A DNA stretch of 64,000 nt from contig NZ_MQWB01000001.1 in the NCBI RefSeq assembly GCF_002257665.1, positions 1,425,731-1,489,730 on the forward strand, in the 5' to 3' direction. The position numbers and the translations under genes were made by a program. This document shows, piece after piece, positions 1-8,477 of this stretch. Each line of letters begins with the position of its first letter. Within the stretch, counting starts at the first letter, position 1. The notes below the pieces were generated by a model. The model was not told the DNA's origin, did not search any database, and worked only from the letters and a program-made list of their open reading frames with translations. Source of the stretch: Rubricoccus marinus. Its GTDB lineage: Bacteria > Bacteroidota > Rhodothermia > Rhodothermales > Rubricoccaceae.

Positions 1-287
1 GCTGGAACGCGACGCTGCTCGAAGGCGATGTCGCAGAGGCCGTACGCACGTTGAAGCAGGAGCCGGGCGGGGACCTCCTCGTGTGGGGGAGCGCCGAGTT
101 GGCCCGGACACTGATCGCTCACGACCTCGTGGACGAGTACCGGCTGATAGTGTACCCCGTTGTGCTCGGGGGCGGGAAGCGTTTGTTCGGAACTGAGGCC
201 GCGACGCTGGACCTCGTTGAGACGCGGCCGTTCAAGTCCGGTGCGACCGGGCTGGTGTACCGGCCCGCTTCTCAGGGGGCGGTATAA
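1..287 (+). CDS. Dihydrofolate reductase-family protein, C-terminal part (5' end outside window)
   Basis: The reading frame is open from base 3 of the window, so the gene starts upstream. The visible 94 or so residues contain the C-terminal half of the RibD/DHFR fold: a GGDLLVWGSAELARTLI strand-helix, then LVDEYRLIVYPVVLGGGKRLF, a hallmark of the family COG0262. Members are NADPH-dependent reductases, many of unknown substrate; I would not call it a true folate DHFR. It ends 12 bases before the next start. Like everything up to base 1611 it has no copy of the chromosomal CTCTGGCG word, so it may belong to acquired DNA, but no attC-like site separates it from the next gene. Confidence 0.85.
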   Translation, partial: WNATLLEGDVAEAVRTLKQEPGGDLLVWGSAELARTLIAHDLVDEYRLIVYPVVLGGGKRLFGTEAATLDLVETRPFKSGATGLVYRPASQGAV

Positions 288-299
288 TCGCGCACTGCT

Positions 300-1028
300 A
301 TGCCGGCTTACGAATCCCGATCTATGATCCGCTCCCTCCTCCTAGGTCTGGGTCTGAGCCTCTTAGCCGGGTGTGGCGGACCTGCCAGGGTGGAGCAGGC
401 CGGACAAGGCGGGGGCGCTGTCAGGGCCAGCCTTGGTCAGGTCGACCCCAGCGCGCGCTATCTGTTCTACCTGCACGCCAAGGTCATCGAGGAAGAAGGG
501 CTACCCGCCATCAGCCCCGAGCACGGCGAGTATCAATACGGGGCGATCTTGGACCGCCTCGCTCGCTTCGGATTCGTCGTCGTCAGCGAAGTCCGGCCCA
601 AAGACGCCCCTTCCGGGTTCTACGCCCAACGGATCGCCGCACAGGTCGACTCCCTTCTCGGCGCGGGTGTGCCCCCGGAGCACGTCACGGTCGTCGGAGC
701 CTCGAAGGGGGCGTACATCGCGGCGCTCGTGTCGCATCGGGTCTCGGTCCCGAGCGTGCGCTACGTCCTCCTCTCGATGTGCGACGCCGAGACCGTGGCG
801 TACATGATCGAGCAGGGGACCGACCTTCATGGCGATGTGCTTGCACTCCGGGACGCAGCCGACACGCCGGACCTCGTGGGCTCGTGCGAGGACTTGTTCA
901 CGTTCTCCCGCGAGATCGGGCGGCACGACGAGTTCGTGGTCGACGTAGGGACCGGACACGGCATCCTCTACCAGCCCCTGGATGCGTGGGTCTTCCCTAC
1001 GGTACGGTGGGCACAGGAGCCAGAGTGA
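300..1028 (+). CDS. Putative alpha/beta-hydrolase-like lipoprotein
   Basis: A 242-residue protein with a lipoprotein signal: a hydrophobic stretch ending LLAGC, with Cys25 as the likely lipidated residue. Met9 (base 324) gives a more typical signal peptide and may be the true start. Residues 133-137, GASKG, fit the G-x-S-x-G nucleophile elbow of alpha/beta hydrolases, and His220 in GTGHGILY is a plausible catalytic histidine. The substrate is unknown. The gene is followed after 26 bases by an attC-like site whose first 7-mer is GCATAAC. It contains no copy of the iterated CTCTGGCG word, so it is probably cassette-borne. Confidence 0.7.
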   Translation: MPAYESRSMIRSLLLGLGLSLLAGCGGPARVEQAGQGGGAVRASLGQVDPSARYLFYLHAKVIEEEGLPAISPEHGEYQYGAILDRLARFGFVVVSEVRPKDAPSGFYAQRIAAQVDSLLGAGVPPEHVTVVGASKGAYIAALVSHRVSVPSVRYVLLSMCDAETVAYMIEQGTDLHGDVLALRDAADTPDLVGSCEDLFTFSREIGRHDEFVVDVGTGHGILYQPLDAWVFPTVRWAQEPE

Positions 1029-1054
1029 AGGGGTGCTCCACATGTAGGAGCGAC

Positions 1055-1183
1055 GCATAACTCACCGCTGCAGGCCGACCCCAAGCGTCAGCGTTCTCGG
1101 TTCCAACGGACCTCGGCGTATCCTGCGCTCCGATCCACCCGCCAGCCCTCAGCTTTGGGCGGCTGAGCGGTCACCTGTTCTAC
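1055..1183 (+). other. attC-like integron recombination site 1
   Basis: A 129-bp imperfect inverted repeat. The outer 7-mers are GCATAAC (1055-1061) and GTTCTAC (1177-1183), with the AAC/GTT triplets diagnostic of attC R'' and R' boxes. The inner arms ACCGCTGCAGGCCGACCCC and GGGCGGCTGAGCGGT pair except for unpaired bases in the left arm, which are the expected extrahelical bases. A second site of exactly the same length and architecture lies at 42256-42384. Known attC sites work as folded single strands for IntI. No integrase is visible in the window. Confidence 0.75.
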
Positions 1184-1196
1184 CGCATCCCAACAA

Positions 1197-1550
1197 ATGG
1201 AGCCAAACGCCCAAAGGCAGGCACGGTCTGCTCCTCCGTGCTTCGGCCTCATCAGCACCATCTGGGGTGTATTCGCGGCAGTAGTGATCGGTACGCTGGC
1301 TGGCCGAAGCGAGATCGTCGCGCTCATTGTCATGGTGGGCGTTCCGTGGAGCGTCTACGCGATTGACAAAGTGCGCAAATGCGAAGGGCGCTTCCCTGAC
1401 CGCGTTTACGACCGGCTCGACGAACCGGGGCTTTACTGGTTCGCTCGGGCGTCTGCCGTCTGGGCCGCAATCATGTTGCTGTGGGGTGTTGTAATCGTCG
1501 TGGATATGCTCTTCAATGATGGGGGGATGACTGGCGTCCAGATGCGGTAG
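1197..1550 (+). CDS. Small membrane protein in a gene cassette
   Basis: A 117-residue protein with two hydrophobic segments near the N-terminus (about residues 17-35 and 40-57) and one near the C-terminus (about 86-106), separated by a charged loop (KVRKCEGRFPDRVYDRLDE). I do not recognise the family. The gene sits exactly between two attC-like boxes: TTCTAC at 1178-1183, and its complement GTAGAAC at 1547-1553, which overlaps the stop codon. That complementarity is expected of a mobile gene cassette. It has no CTCTGGCG word. The start could also be downstream; ATG 1197 is used because it lies 14 bases after the attC box. Confidence 0.6.
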   Translation: MEPNAQRQARSAPPCFGLISTIWGVFAAVVIGTLAGRSEIVALIVMVGVPWSVYAIDKVRKCEGRFPDRVYDRLDEPGLYWFARASAVWAAIMLLWGVVIVVDMLFNDGGMTGVQMR

Positions 1551-1612
1551 AACCCACTGCTGCAGGCCTCCCGCGGACGGAGTCCGCACTCGGCCTAGCT
1601 CCATAGCGCTAC
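1547..1612 (+). other. Short or degenerate attC-like site
   Basis: The left arm (GTAGAACCCACTGCTGCAGG) matches the left arms at 1055, 42256 and 43026. A 6-bp stem with a 3-base loop (GCGGAC GGA GTCCGC, 1573-1587) sits in the middle. The right arm is diverged (GGCCTAGC...GCGCTAC) and lacks a clean GTT box. It looks like a short attC that has decayed or was never canonical. The chromosomal palindrome begins at its last base, so this is the junction between cassette DNA and the chromosomal backbone. Confidence 0.4.
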
Positions 1613-1629
1613 GCCAGAGGCCTCTGGCG
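1612..1629. repeat. Palindrome type B, CGCCAGAGGCCTCTGGCG
   Basis: Perfect abutting inverted pair of the iterated word in the tail-to-tail arrangement, directly after the short attC-like site. It is the first copy of the word in the window. A further half-site lies at about 1665-1674, next to the end of the flippase-like gene. Confidence 0.9.
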
Positions 1630-1675
1630 CGCTGGTCCATCTCACGTGCACACGCGCGCCGCTGGCGCCAGAGGC

Positions 1676-2713
1676 TCAGTCCTCGCTCGGCTGGATCGCG
1701 TCCCGCACCACGAACAGCGGGTACACGAACGCCGCCACGGCGGCCGGGAGGTAGAACAGCACGAGCCGCCAGACCGCCGCCGTGAGACCCAGGATGCCCG
1801 CGCCCACAAACGGCGCGTGCAACAGCGCAAACGTGGCTTCGGCGGCGCCAGCGGCCCCGGGCGTCGGTGCGGCGCTGCTCACGGCGTAGGTCATCCAGCC
1901 CAGGAGCCAGAACAGCAACGGCTGGAACGGTCCGCCCAGCGCCGCGATGACGACCGTCGCGACCGAATACCGGGCGGTCCACTGGATGGCCGTCAGCAGG
2001 AACGTGAGCGCGAACGGGCCTTTGCCGCGGGCGGCTACGAGCGCGAACGTCCGCCGCACGTCGCGCGCGCCGCGCACGACGGGCCGCCGCAGCCGCGCGC
2101 CGAGGCGCAACGCGCGACCGCGCCAGAAGCCACCGAGCCGGCCTCTGGCGGCGGCGCGGAACAGCGCCCAGGACAGCAGCCCCAGGGCCACACCCGAGCC
2201 CACGATGATCACCGCCGGGGCGTCCACGCCCCACGCGAAGCGGCCGAGCGCGCCGCGGATGGCCTCGTCCTCGCCGGCCGACGAGAACGCGAGGGCCGCA
2301 GGGATCGCGAGGGCGATGAAGAGGATGTCTTGGATGCCCTCCACGGTGAGAAGCGTGGCCGCCGTGCCGCCGGGCACGCCGTGGCGCGTCGCGAGCGCCC
2401 ACCGGATGCTGCCGCCGCCCACGGCCGTCGGCGTCACCGCCGAGCCCAGCACGCCGCCGGCGTACAAGCGAAACGCCGTCCAGAAGCGCAAGGGCCGTCC
2501 CACGAACCACGACCACACGGTCATGCGCGCGCTCTGCGTCAGCCACGGGACGGCGCTGAGCCCCAGCACGAGCCCGAGCGTCGCTAGAGGCACGTCGGCC
2601 AGCGACGCCAAGAGCGCGCGGTCGGTCGTCGCCAGGGAAATGGCGACGTTGGCCGCGACGCCGATCGGGATCAGGATCGCGGCGGCGCGGAGAAGCGAGC
2701 GGACCGGGGGCAT
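1676..2713 (-). CDS. Flippase-like integral membrane protein (lysylphosphatidylglycerol synthase TM-region family)
   Basis: A 345-residue polytopic protein with about eight hydrophobic segments, beginning with LLRAAAILIPIGVAANVAISL. The region LYAGGVLGSAVTPTAVGGGSIRWALATRHGVPGGTA is typical of the UPF0104/LPG_synthase_TM family (PF03706), which covers the flippase part of MprF and many stand-alone lipid-flippase-like proteins. There is no aminoacyl-transferase domain, so lipid lysinylation is not indicated. It is divergent from the aminotransferase at 2780, and a perfect palindrome (2729-2746) occupies the shared promoter region. The substrate cannot be deduced. Confidence 0.8.
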   Translation of the reverse strand: MPPVRSLLRAAAILIPIGVAANVAISLATTDRALLASLADVPLATLGLVLGLSAVPWLTQSARMTVWSWFVGRPLRFWTAFRLYAGGVLGSAVTPTAVGGGSIRWALATRHGVPGGTAATLLTVEGIQDILFIALAIPAALAFSSAGEDEAIRGALGRFAWGVDAPAVIIVGSGVALGLLSWALFRAAARGRLGGFWRGRALRLGARLRRPVVRGARDVRRTFALVAARGKGPFALTFLLTAIQWTARYSVATVVIAALGGPFQPLLFWLLGWMTYAVSSAAPTPGAAGAAEATFALLHAPFVGAGILGLTAAVWRLVLFYLPAAVAAFVYPLFVVRDAIQPSED

Positions 2714-2728
2714 GGGGAGGGGAGGGCG

Positions 2729-2746
2729 GCCTCTGGCGCCAGAGGC
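2729..2746. repeat. Palindrome type A, GCCTCTGGCGCCAGAGGC, between divergent genes
   Basis: Perfect 18-bp palindrome between the start codons of the divergent flippase-like and aminotransferase genes (starts at 2713 and 2780). This is the position an operator would take, although the same sequence is scattered throughout the window. Confidence 0.9.
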
Positions 2747-2779
2747 AGGGCTAACTTCGCGCTCCCCTCACCCCTAGAT

Positions 2780-3992
<1,213 letters not shown>

Positions 3993-4000
<8 letters not shown>

Positions 4001-4586
4001 CCCTGCCCTCCGGTCGCTCGCGGTTCTCGCGCTCCTGCTCCTGGCCTCTGGCGCCAGAGGCCAGCGGGTGTACCTCGGCGACGCCGTTGACCGCTCGTTC
4101 GCGGTTTCCGCTTCGGCCGCGTTCGCGCAGGGCGAGGCGGCGCCAGGCGCGAGCGCGGTGGTCTCCGCCACGCGCTGGCTGGACGTGCAGGCCGGCGTGG
4201 TGCGGCTTCCGGATGATCGGTTCACGTCGTTGTTCGCGAGCGCCTCGGTCTGGCTGAGCCCGTCGGGTCCGACGCGGGCGAGCGTCTCGGGCGCGGTGCA
4301 AACGCTGCCGCAACGCGATGGGGAGTACCTGCTTTCGGTGACGGGCGGCGCTGGCTTCCCGCGCCCGATCGCCTCTGGCGTCTCCTTCGTGCCCCAGGCC
4401 GCCATGACGCTATCCACGCCGACCAAGGGAGGCCTGGCGCCAGAGGCGACCTTCTCGGGCGCGGCCGGCCTGACGCTCGAGACAGCGGGGGGCCACATTG
4501 TCCTAGAGCCCTCTGTGGCCTACGCGGTGGTGAGCGAGTCGCTGGCGGGCGCGGTCTCGCTCGGCCTGGTCGTTCCGTTTGAGTAG
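3993..4586 (+). CDS. Secreted or outer-membrane protein of unknown function
   Basis: 197 residues. The start at 3993 is chosen because it gives a clear signal peptide (MPSPALRSLAVLALLLLASGARGQ) with a likely cut after GARG or GARGQ; the reading frame extends upstream without signal features. The mature part is rich in alternating small and hydrophobic residues and ends VSLGLVVPFE, compatible with a small beta-barrel. I do not recognise the family. The cleavage region is itself encoded by the perfect 18-bp palindrome at 4044-4061. It overlaps the aminotransferase gene by 8 bases. Confidence 0.65.
4044..4061. repeat. Palindrome type A inside a signal-peptide coding region
   Basis: A perfect GCCTCTGGCGCCAGAGGC that encodes the ASGARG end of the signal peptide of the gene at 3993. 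Confidence 0.9.
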
Positions 4587-4643
4587 CGCGCGGACTCGCG
4601 CCAGAGGCTTGCCTGGAAAGGGCACCTGCCGATACCATCGCGC

Positions 4644-6035
4644 ATGATCCGCGCCGCGCTCACCCTGCTCACCTCTGGCGCCGTGCTCCTCGCGGCGTTC
4701 TCGTCGCGCGTGGTGCAGGAGCCCGACCTGCCGGAGACGCCGCTGGAGTACGCGGACATCCCGCTCCCCGCGCACCTCACGATCACGCCGGTCCGCGCGC
4801 TGGACAACACGCCAGAGGACAACCCGATCACGAACGCGGGCGCGACGCTGGGGCGCGTGCTGTTCTACGACACGCGGCTTTCGGACAACCTGACGGTCTC
4901 GTGCGGCACGTGCCACCGCGCCGAGAACGGGTTTAGCGATCCGCGCCCGAAGTCGGTCGGGTTGCACGGGAGCGAGACGCCGCGCCACTCGATGGGGCTC
5001 GCATTCGCGCGCTATTACGGCTCCGGAGCGATGTTCTGGGACGAGCGCTCCGCGACGCTTGAAGAGCAGGTGTTGGTGCCCATCGAGGACCCAGTCGAGA
5101 TGGGCCTGAGCCTGGACGTTCTCACCGCTCGGCTGGACGCCGAGCCGTTCTACGCCGATCTCTTTACCGCCGCCTTCGGGTCGCCAGAGGCCTCTGGCGA
5201 CCGCATCGCGCGGGCGCTCGCGCAGTTCGTGCGCTCGATGGTGGCCGCCGACTCACGCTACGACCGCGCCCGAGCCGCGACGCCCGGCCGGCCGGATCCG
5301 CCTCTGGCGGGATTCACGGCGGCGGAGAACCGTGGGCTCGGGGTGTTCACGCGCGCGGGCCGCTGCAACACGTGCCACCTGGGCGACCTGTTCGTGGGGG
5401 ACATTCCCCGCAACAACGGGCTGGACGCCGTCACGACGGACCCCGGGGCAGGAGGGGGGCGGTTCAAGGCGCCGAGCCTCCGCAACGTCGGTCTAACGGC
5501 ACCCTACATGCACGACGGCCGGTTTGCGACGCTCGAAGAGGTGGTGGAGCACTACGACTCCGGCGTGCAGGATCACCCGCAACTGGACGCCCGGCTACGG
5601 GCCTTCAGTCCCACGGGCAACGCCAACCCGCCCCGCCGGCTCGGCCTCTCCGACCAGGAGAAAGCGGACCTGGTCGCGTTTCTCCACACGCTGACCGATG
5701 TGGACTTCACGACGGACGAGCGCTGGCAAGACCCCTTCCGCCCGAGCACCGCCACGGCCGCGCCAGAGGCTTCGCGACTGCGCCTGGACGCCCCGAGTCC
5801 CAACCCAGCCTCTGGCGCCACGGCGTTCCGGTTCGCGCTCGGTGCTCCCGGCCCAGTCGCGCTGGAAGTGTTCGACGCCAGAGGCCGACGGGTGGCAATG
5901 CTGGCGAACGGCAACCGCGCAGCGGGCGAGCACACGGTGCGGCTGAATGCCGCGCCTCTGGCGCCGGGCGCGTACGTCGCGCGGCTCCGCACCGGAGGCG
6001 AGTCGCGCAGCGTGCGGTTCGCGGTCGCGAGGTAG
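4644..6035 (+). CDS. Di-haem cytochrome-c peroxidase family protein with T9SS sorting tail
   Basis: 463 residues. Two haem-binding CxxCH motifs, CGTCH (87-91) and CNTCH (241-245), place it in the bacterial di-haem cytochrome-c peroxidase/MauG family, which reduces H2O2 or oxidises cofactors outside the cytoplasm. The N-terminus is hydrophobic and probably a signal peptide. From about residue 375 to the end is a beta-rich domain (SPNPASGATAFRF, VFDARGRRVA, LAPGAYVARL, VRFAVAR) that matches the Por secretion C-terminal sorting domain, so it is likely exported by the type IX system and surface-attached. The iterated word occurs repeatedly, especially in and around the sorting tail. Confidence 0.92.
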   Translation: MIRAALTLLTSGAVLLAAFSSRVVQEPDLPETPLEYADIPLPAHLTITPVRALDNTPEDNPITNAGATLGRVLFYDTRLSDNLTVSCGTCHRAENGFSDPRPKSVGLHGSETPRHSMGLAFARYYGSGAMFWDERSATLEEQVLVPIEDPVEMGLSLDVLTARLDAEPFYADLFTAAFGSPEASGDRIARALAQFVRSMVAADSRYDRARAATPGRPDPPLAGFTAAENRGLGVFTRAGRCNTCHLGDLFVGDIPRNNGLDAVTTDPGAGGGRFKAPSLRNVGLTAPYMHDGRFATLEEVVEHYDSGVQDHPQLDARLRAFSPTGNANPPRRLGLSDQEKADLVAFLHTLTDVDFTTDERWQDPFRPSTATAAPEASRLRLDAPSPNPASGATAFRFALGAPGPVALEVFDARGRRVAMLANGNRAAGEHTVRLNAAPLAPGAYVARLRTGGESRSVRFAVAR

Positions 6036-6111
6036 CGCCAGAGGCGCGTGCCTTGTGACCTGCCGCGAGGTCTGGGCGTCTGTTTCTTCCTTCCTCGCTC
6101 TCCCGACTCTC

Positions 6112-6789
6112 ATGCGCGTCCTGCTCGTCCTTCTCGCCCTCGTCCTGTTCACCGCCGATGCCGAGGCCCAACGCCGGGGCCAGACGCTGGCGCGAGAAGG
6201 CGACCTCGCCCTCACCGTCGGACTCGTCGGCCTGGACGATCTCGCGCTCCGCCCGTTGGACGGTGGGATCGGTCTCCGCTACCGGCTGACGGATCGGAGC
6301 GTTGTCGGCGCGTCGGTTGGCCTGACGTTCGCGGACCGCGACCAGGAGAACCAGTCCGACAACGTCGAGAGCTTCGACGAATCGGACACGTTTGGATCGT
6401 CGGTCTCGCTGTGGACCGAGCGGCACGTCGGCCGCTCCCGCGTCGTGTCGCCCTTTATCGGCCTCGGCGCCCGCGCGCGCTTTGTCCGCACGGACGCCAG
6501 CAACACCTTTGAGCCCTCGTGCGACCCGACGGTCAGCTGCCCACCCGTCACGCGAACGCTGGACGCCGAGACCGTCTCCGTCGGCGGCGCGCTCCTGCTG
6601 GGGGCCGAAGTCAAACTCGCCCGGGGCATCACGCTGGGTGGCGCGTACACCCTCGGGGTGGACTATTCCGAGACCTCTCGGACCACGACGGTCTCGGGTC
6701 CAGACGTGGCGGGCGGAGGCTCGGGCACCTCGAAAAGCTGGAGCTACGGCGTCGGCACGACCGACCTCAGCCTGTCCGTCTACTTCTAG
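6112..6789 (+). CDS. Outer-membrane beta-barrel protein
   Basis: 225 residues. ATG 6112 is used because it gives a signal peptide (MRVLLVLLALVLFTADAEAQ) cut before RRGQ; the frame is open further upstream without signal features. The mature protein has repeated amphipathic beta-strand patterns (IGLRYRLTD, VGASVGLTF, VSPFIGLGARARF, GGAYTLGVDYS) and ends LSLSVYF with a C-terminal Phe, as expected for Bam-inserted barrels. A loop carries CDPTVSCPP with two cysteines. It resembles small OmpW/porin-like proteins; the substrate is unknown. Downstream lies a perfect palindrome. Confidence 0.72.
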   Translation: MRVLLVLLALVLFTADAEAQRRGQTLAREGDLALTVGLVGLDDLALRPLDGGIGLRYRLTDRSVVGASVGLTFADRDQENQSDNVESFDESDTFGSSVSLWTERHVGRSRVVSPFIGLGARARFVRTDASNTFEPSCDPTVSCPPVTRTLDAETVSVGGALLLGAEVKLARGITLGGAYTLGVDYSETSRTTTVSGPDVAGGGSGTSKSWSYGVGTTDLSLSVYF

Positions 6790-6816
6790 CCTCTGGCGCC
6801 GACCCTGTGTGGCGCG

Positions 6817-6834
6817 GCCTCTGGCGCCAGAGGC
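6817..6834. repeat. Palindrome type A, intergenic
   Basis: Perfect 18-bp palindrome between the barrel gene and prfB, with single half-sites at about 6790-6799 and 6900-6909. Confidence 0.9.
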
Positions 6835-6924
6835 TGTATTCCGGGGCGCGGCAAGCCGGATGGGTGCAGGCCGTCTCCATCGCGCCGCGCGATCCCGGGC
6901 CGCCAGAGGCGGTAGCTTGCGCGC

Positions 6925-8028
6925 ATGGACGACCTCATCGAACGCGTCAGCGACCTGGAGCGCTACCTCGACATCGCGGGACGGCGCGAGACCCTCGACA
7001 CGCTCAAAGCGCGCCGCCTGGAGCCCGGCTTCTGGGACGACAACGACCGCGCCCGCACAACCGAGCAGGCCATCTCGGCCGAGAAAAGCTGGATCGACGC
7101 CTACGACGCGCTCGTGGAGCGGCGCGATGACCTGCTCACGCTCCAGGAGATGCAGGACGAGGACCCGGACTCGGACCTCTCCGGCGAGATCGACGCCGAG
7201 CGCCAGAGGCTGGAAAAAGGCATCGAGACGCTCGAACTCCGCGGCATGCTCTCCGGCGAGGACGACCACCGCACGGCAATTCTCACCATCAACAGCGGCG
7301 CCGGCGGGACGGACGCGCAGGACTGGGCGGAGATGCTGCTCCGGATGTACACCCGCTACGCCGAGCGCCAGGGCTACACGCCGACGCTCTTGGAGTACCA
7401 GGAGGCGGAAGAGGCGGGTATCAAGAGCGCCAGCCTGCGCATCGAGGGGCCATACGCGTACGGCTATCTCCACGCCGAGAGCGGCGTACACCGGCTCGTT
7501 CGGATGAGCCCGTTTGGCTCGGGCGACAAGCGGCAGACCTCGTTTGCGAGCGTGTTCGTCTACCCAGAGATCGACGACGAGATCGAGGTGGACATCAAGC
7601 CGGACGACCTCGAACTCCAGACCTTCCGCTCGGGCGGCAAGGGCGGCCAGAACGTGAACAAGGTGGAGACCGGCGCGCGGCTGATCTGGACCGGCACGCT
7701 GAGCAACGGCGAAGAGGCGCGCGTCGTCGCGGAATCGACGGAGCAGCGCTCGCAAATGCAGAACCGCGAGCGGTCCATGCAGATGCTTAAGAGCCGGATC
7801 TACGCGCTGGAGCAGGCCATCCGCGAGGCGGCGAAAAACGCCGAGGAGGCCGGCAAGAAAAAGATCGAGTGGGGCAGCCAGATCCGCTCCTACGTCTTCC
7901 AGCCCTACACGATGGTGAACGACCACCGGACCGAGGTCAAAAACCCCGACGTGCAGAGCGTGATCGACGGCGACCTCGACGCCTTTATCAAAGCGTACCT
8001 CCTCCAGGAATCTGGACCCACGACATGA
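6925..8028 (+). CDS. prfB: Peptide chain release factor 2
   Basis: 367 residues, the normal RF2 length. It recognises UGA/UAA stop codons and triggers peptide release on the ribosome. SPF (residues 195-197, in VRMSPFGSGDKRQT) is the RF2 codon-recognition tripeptide, and GGQ (240-242, in SGGKGGQNVNKVETG) is the catalytic loop. RF2 genes often have an in-frame UGA and a +1 frameshift near codon 25; here the equivalent stretch (LERYLDIAG) reads through as TAC CTC GAC without a stop, so the autoregulatory frameshift is absent. The stop overlaps the next start as ATGA. Confidence 0.97.
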   Translation: MDDLIERVSDLERYLDIAGRRETLDTLKARRLEPGFWDDNDRARTTEQAISAEKSWIDAYDALVERRDDLLTLQEMQDEDPDSDLSGEIDAERQRLEKGIETLELRGMLSGEDDHRTAILTINSGAGGTDAQDWAEMLLRMYTRYAERQGYTPTLLEYQEAEEAGIKSASLRIEGPYAYGYLHAESGVHRLVRMSPFGSGDKRQTSFASVFVYPEIDDEIEVDIKPDDLELQTFRSGGKGGQNVNKVETGARLIWTGTLSNGEEARVVAESTEQRSQMQNRERSMQMLKSRIYALEQAIREAAKNAEEAGKKKIEWGSQIRSYVFQPYTMVNDHRTEVKNPDVQSVIDGDLDAFIKAYLLQESGPTT

Positions 8029-8432
8029 GCGTCCTGCGCCGACTTTTAACCCTCGCCGCCCTTATCACCGTTGGAGCCTGCGCCTCGCCAGAGGCCTCTG
8101 GCGGGCCCGATGACGGCGCCCCGTTCGCGTCCGAAGAGGACTACCGCCAGAGGCGCGCCCAGGCGGCCTCGATGCTGGACGCGGCGATCCAAACGGAGGC
8201 CTCCAACGTGGGCGCGTGCCGCGTCGTCGCGACAAGCGAGCAGGCCTGCGGCGGCCCCACGTCGTTCGCGATCTACTCCGCCGAGTCCTCGGACGCGGAC
8301 GATGTGGAGCGGCTCGCCGAACGCCTCGTCGCGCTCGACATCCGCGCCAACGCGCAGTTCGAGCGGGTCTCCACGTGCATGGCCTACTCGCCCCCGGTGC
8401 CCCGGCTGGTCGGCGGCCGCTGCGTCGAATAG
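8025..8432 (+). CDS. Small putative lipoprotein with four mature cysteines
   Basis: 135 residues. ATG 8025 overlaps the prfB stop by 4 bases. The N-terminus MSVLRRLLTLAALITVGAC looks like a lipoprotein signal with Cys19 lipidated. The mature part has Cys in GACRVV, QACGG, STCMAY and GRCVE, enough for two disulfides, and no recognised domain. A type B palindrome (8096-8113) encodes SPEASGG just after the lipobox, in a probably flexible tether. The function is unknown. Confidence 0.6.
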   Translation: MSVLRRLLTLAALITVGACASPEASGGPDDGAPFASEEDYRQRRAQAASMLDAAIQTEASNVGACRVVATSEQACGGPTSFAIYSAESSDADDVERLAERLVALDIRANAQFERVSTCMAYSPPVPRLVGGRCVE

Positions 8433-8452
8433 CTCTCCGATTCTCCCTTTCC

Positions 8453-8470
8453 GCCTCTGGCGCCAGAGGC
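8453..8470. repeat. Palindrome type A, intergenic, upstream of nadB
   Basis: A perfect GCCTCTGGCGCCAGAGGC that ends 7 bases before the nadB start codon, so it lies in the translation initiation region. Confidence 0.9.
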
Positions 8471-8477
8471 CCGGCCC

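Noticed and set aside
297..303. GCTATGC as the left attC box of the lipoprotein cassette
   Set aside because: It is one base from GTTATGC, the expected partner of GCATAAC at 1055, but no inverted arms precede it and only 12 bases separate the two genes, so the match may be chance.
1088..1333. Minus-strand ORF of 81 codons over attC-like site 1
   Set aside because: It overlaps the recombination site and the membrane protein gene, and its translation has no coherent composition.
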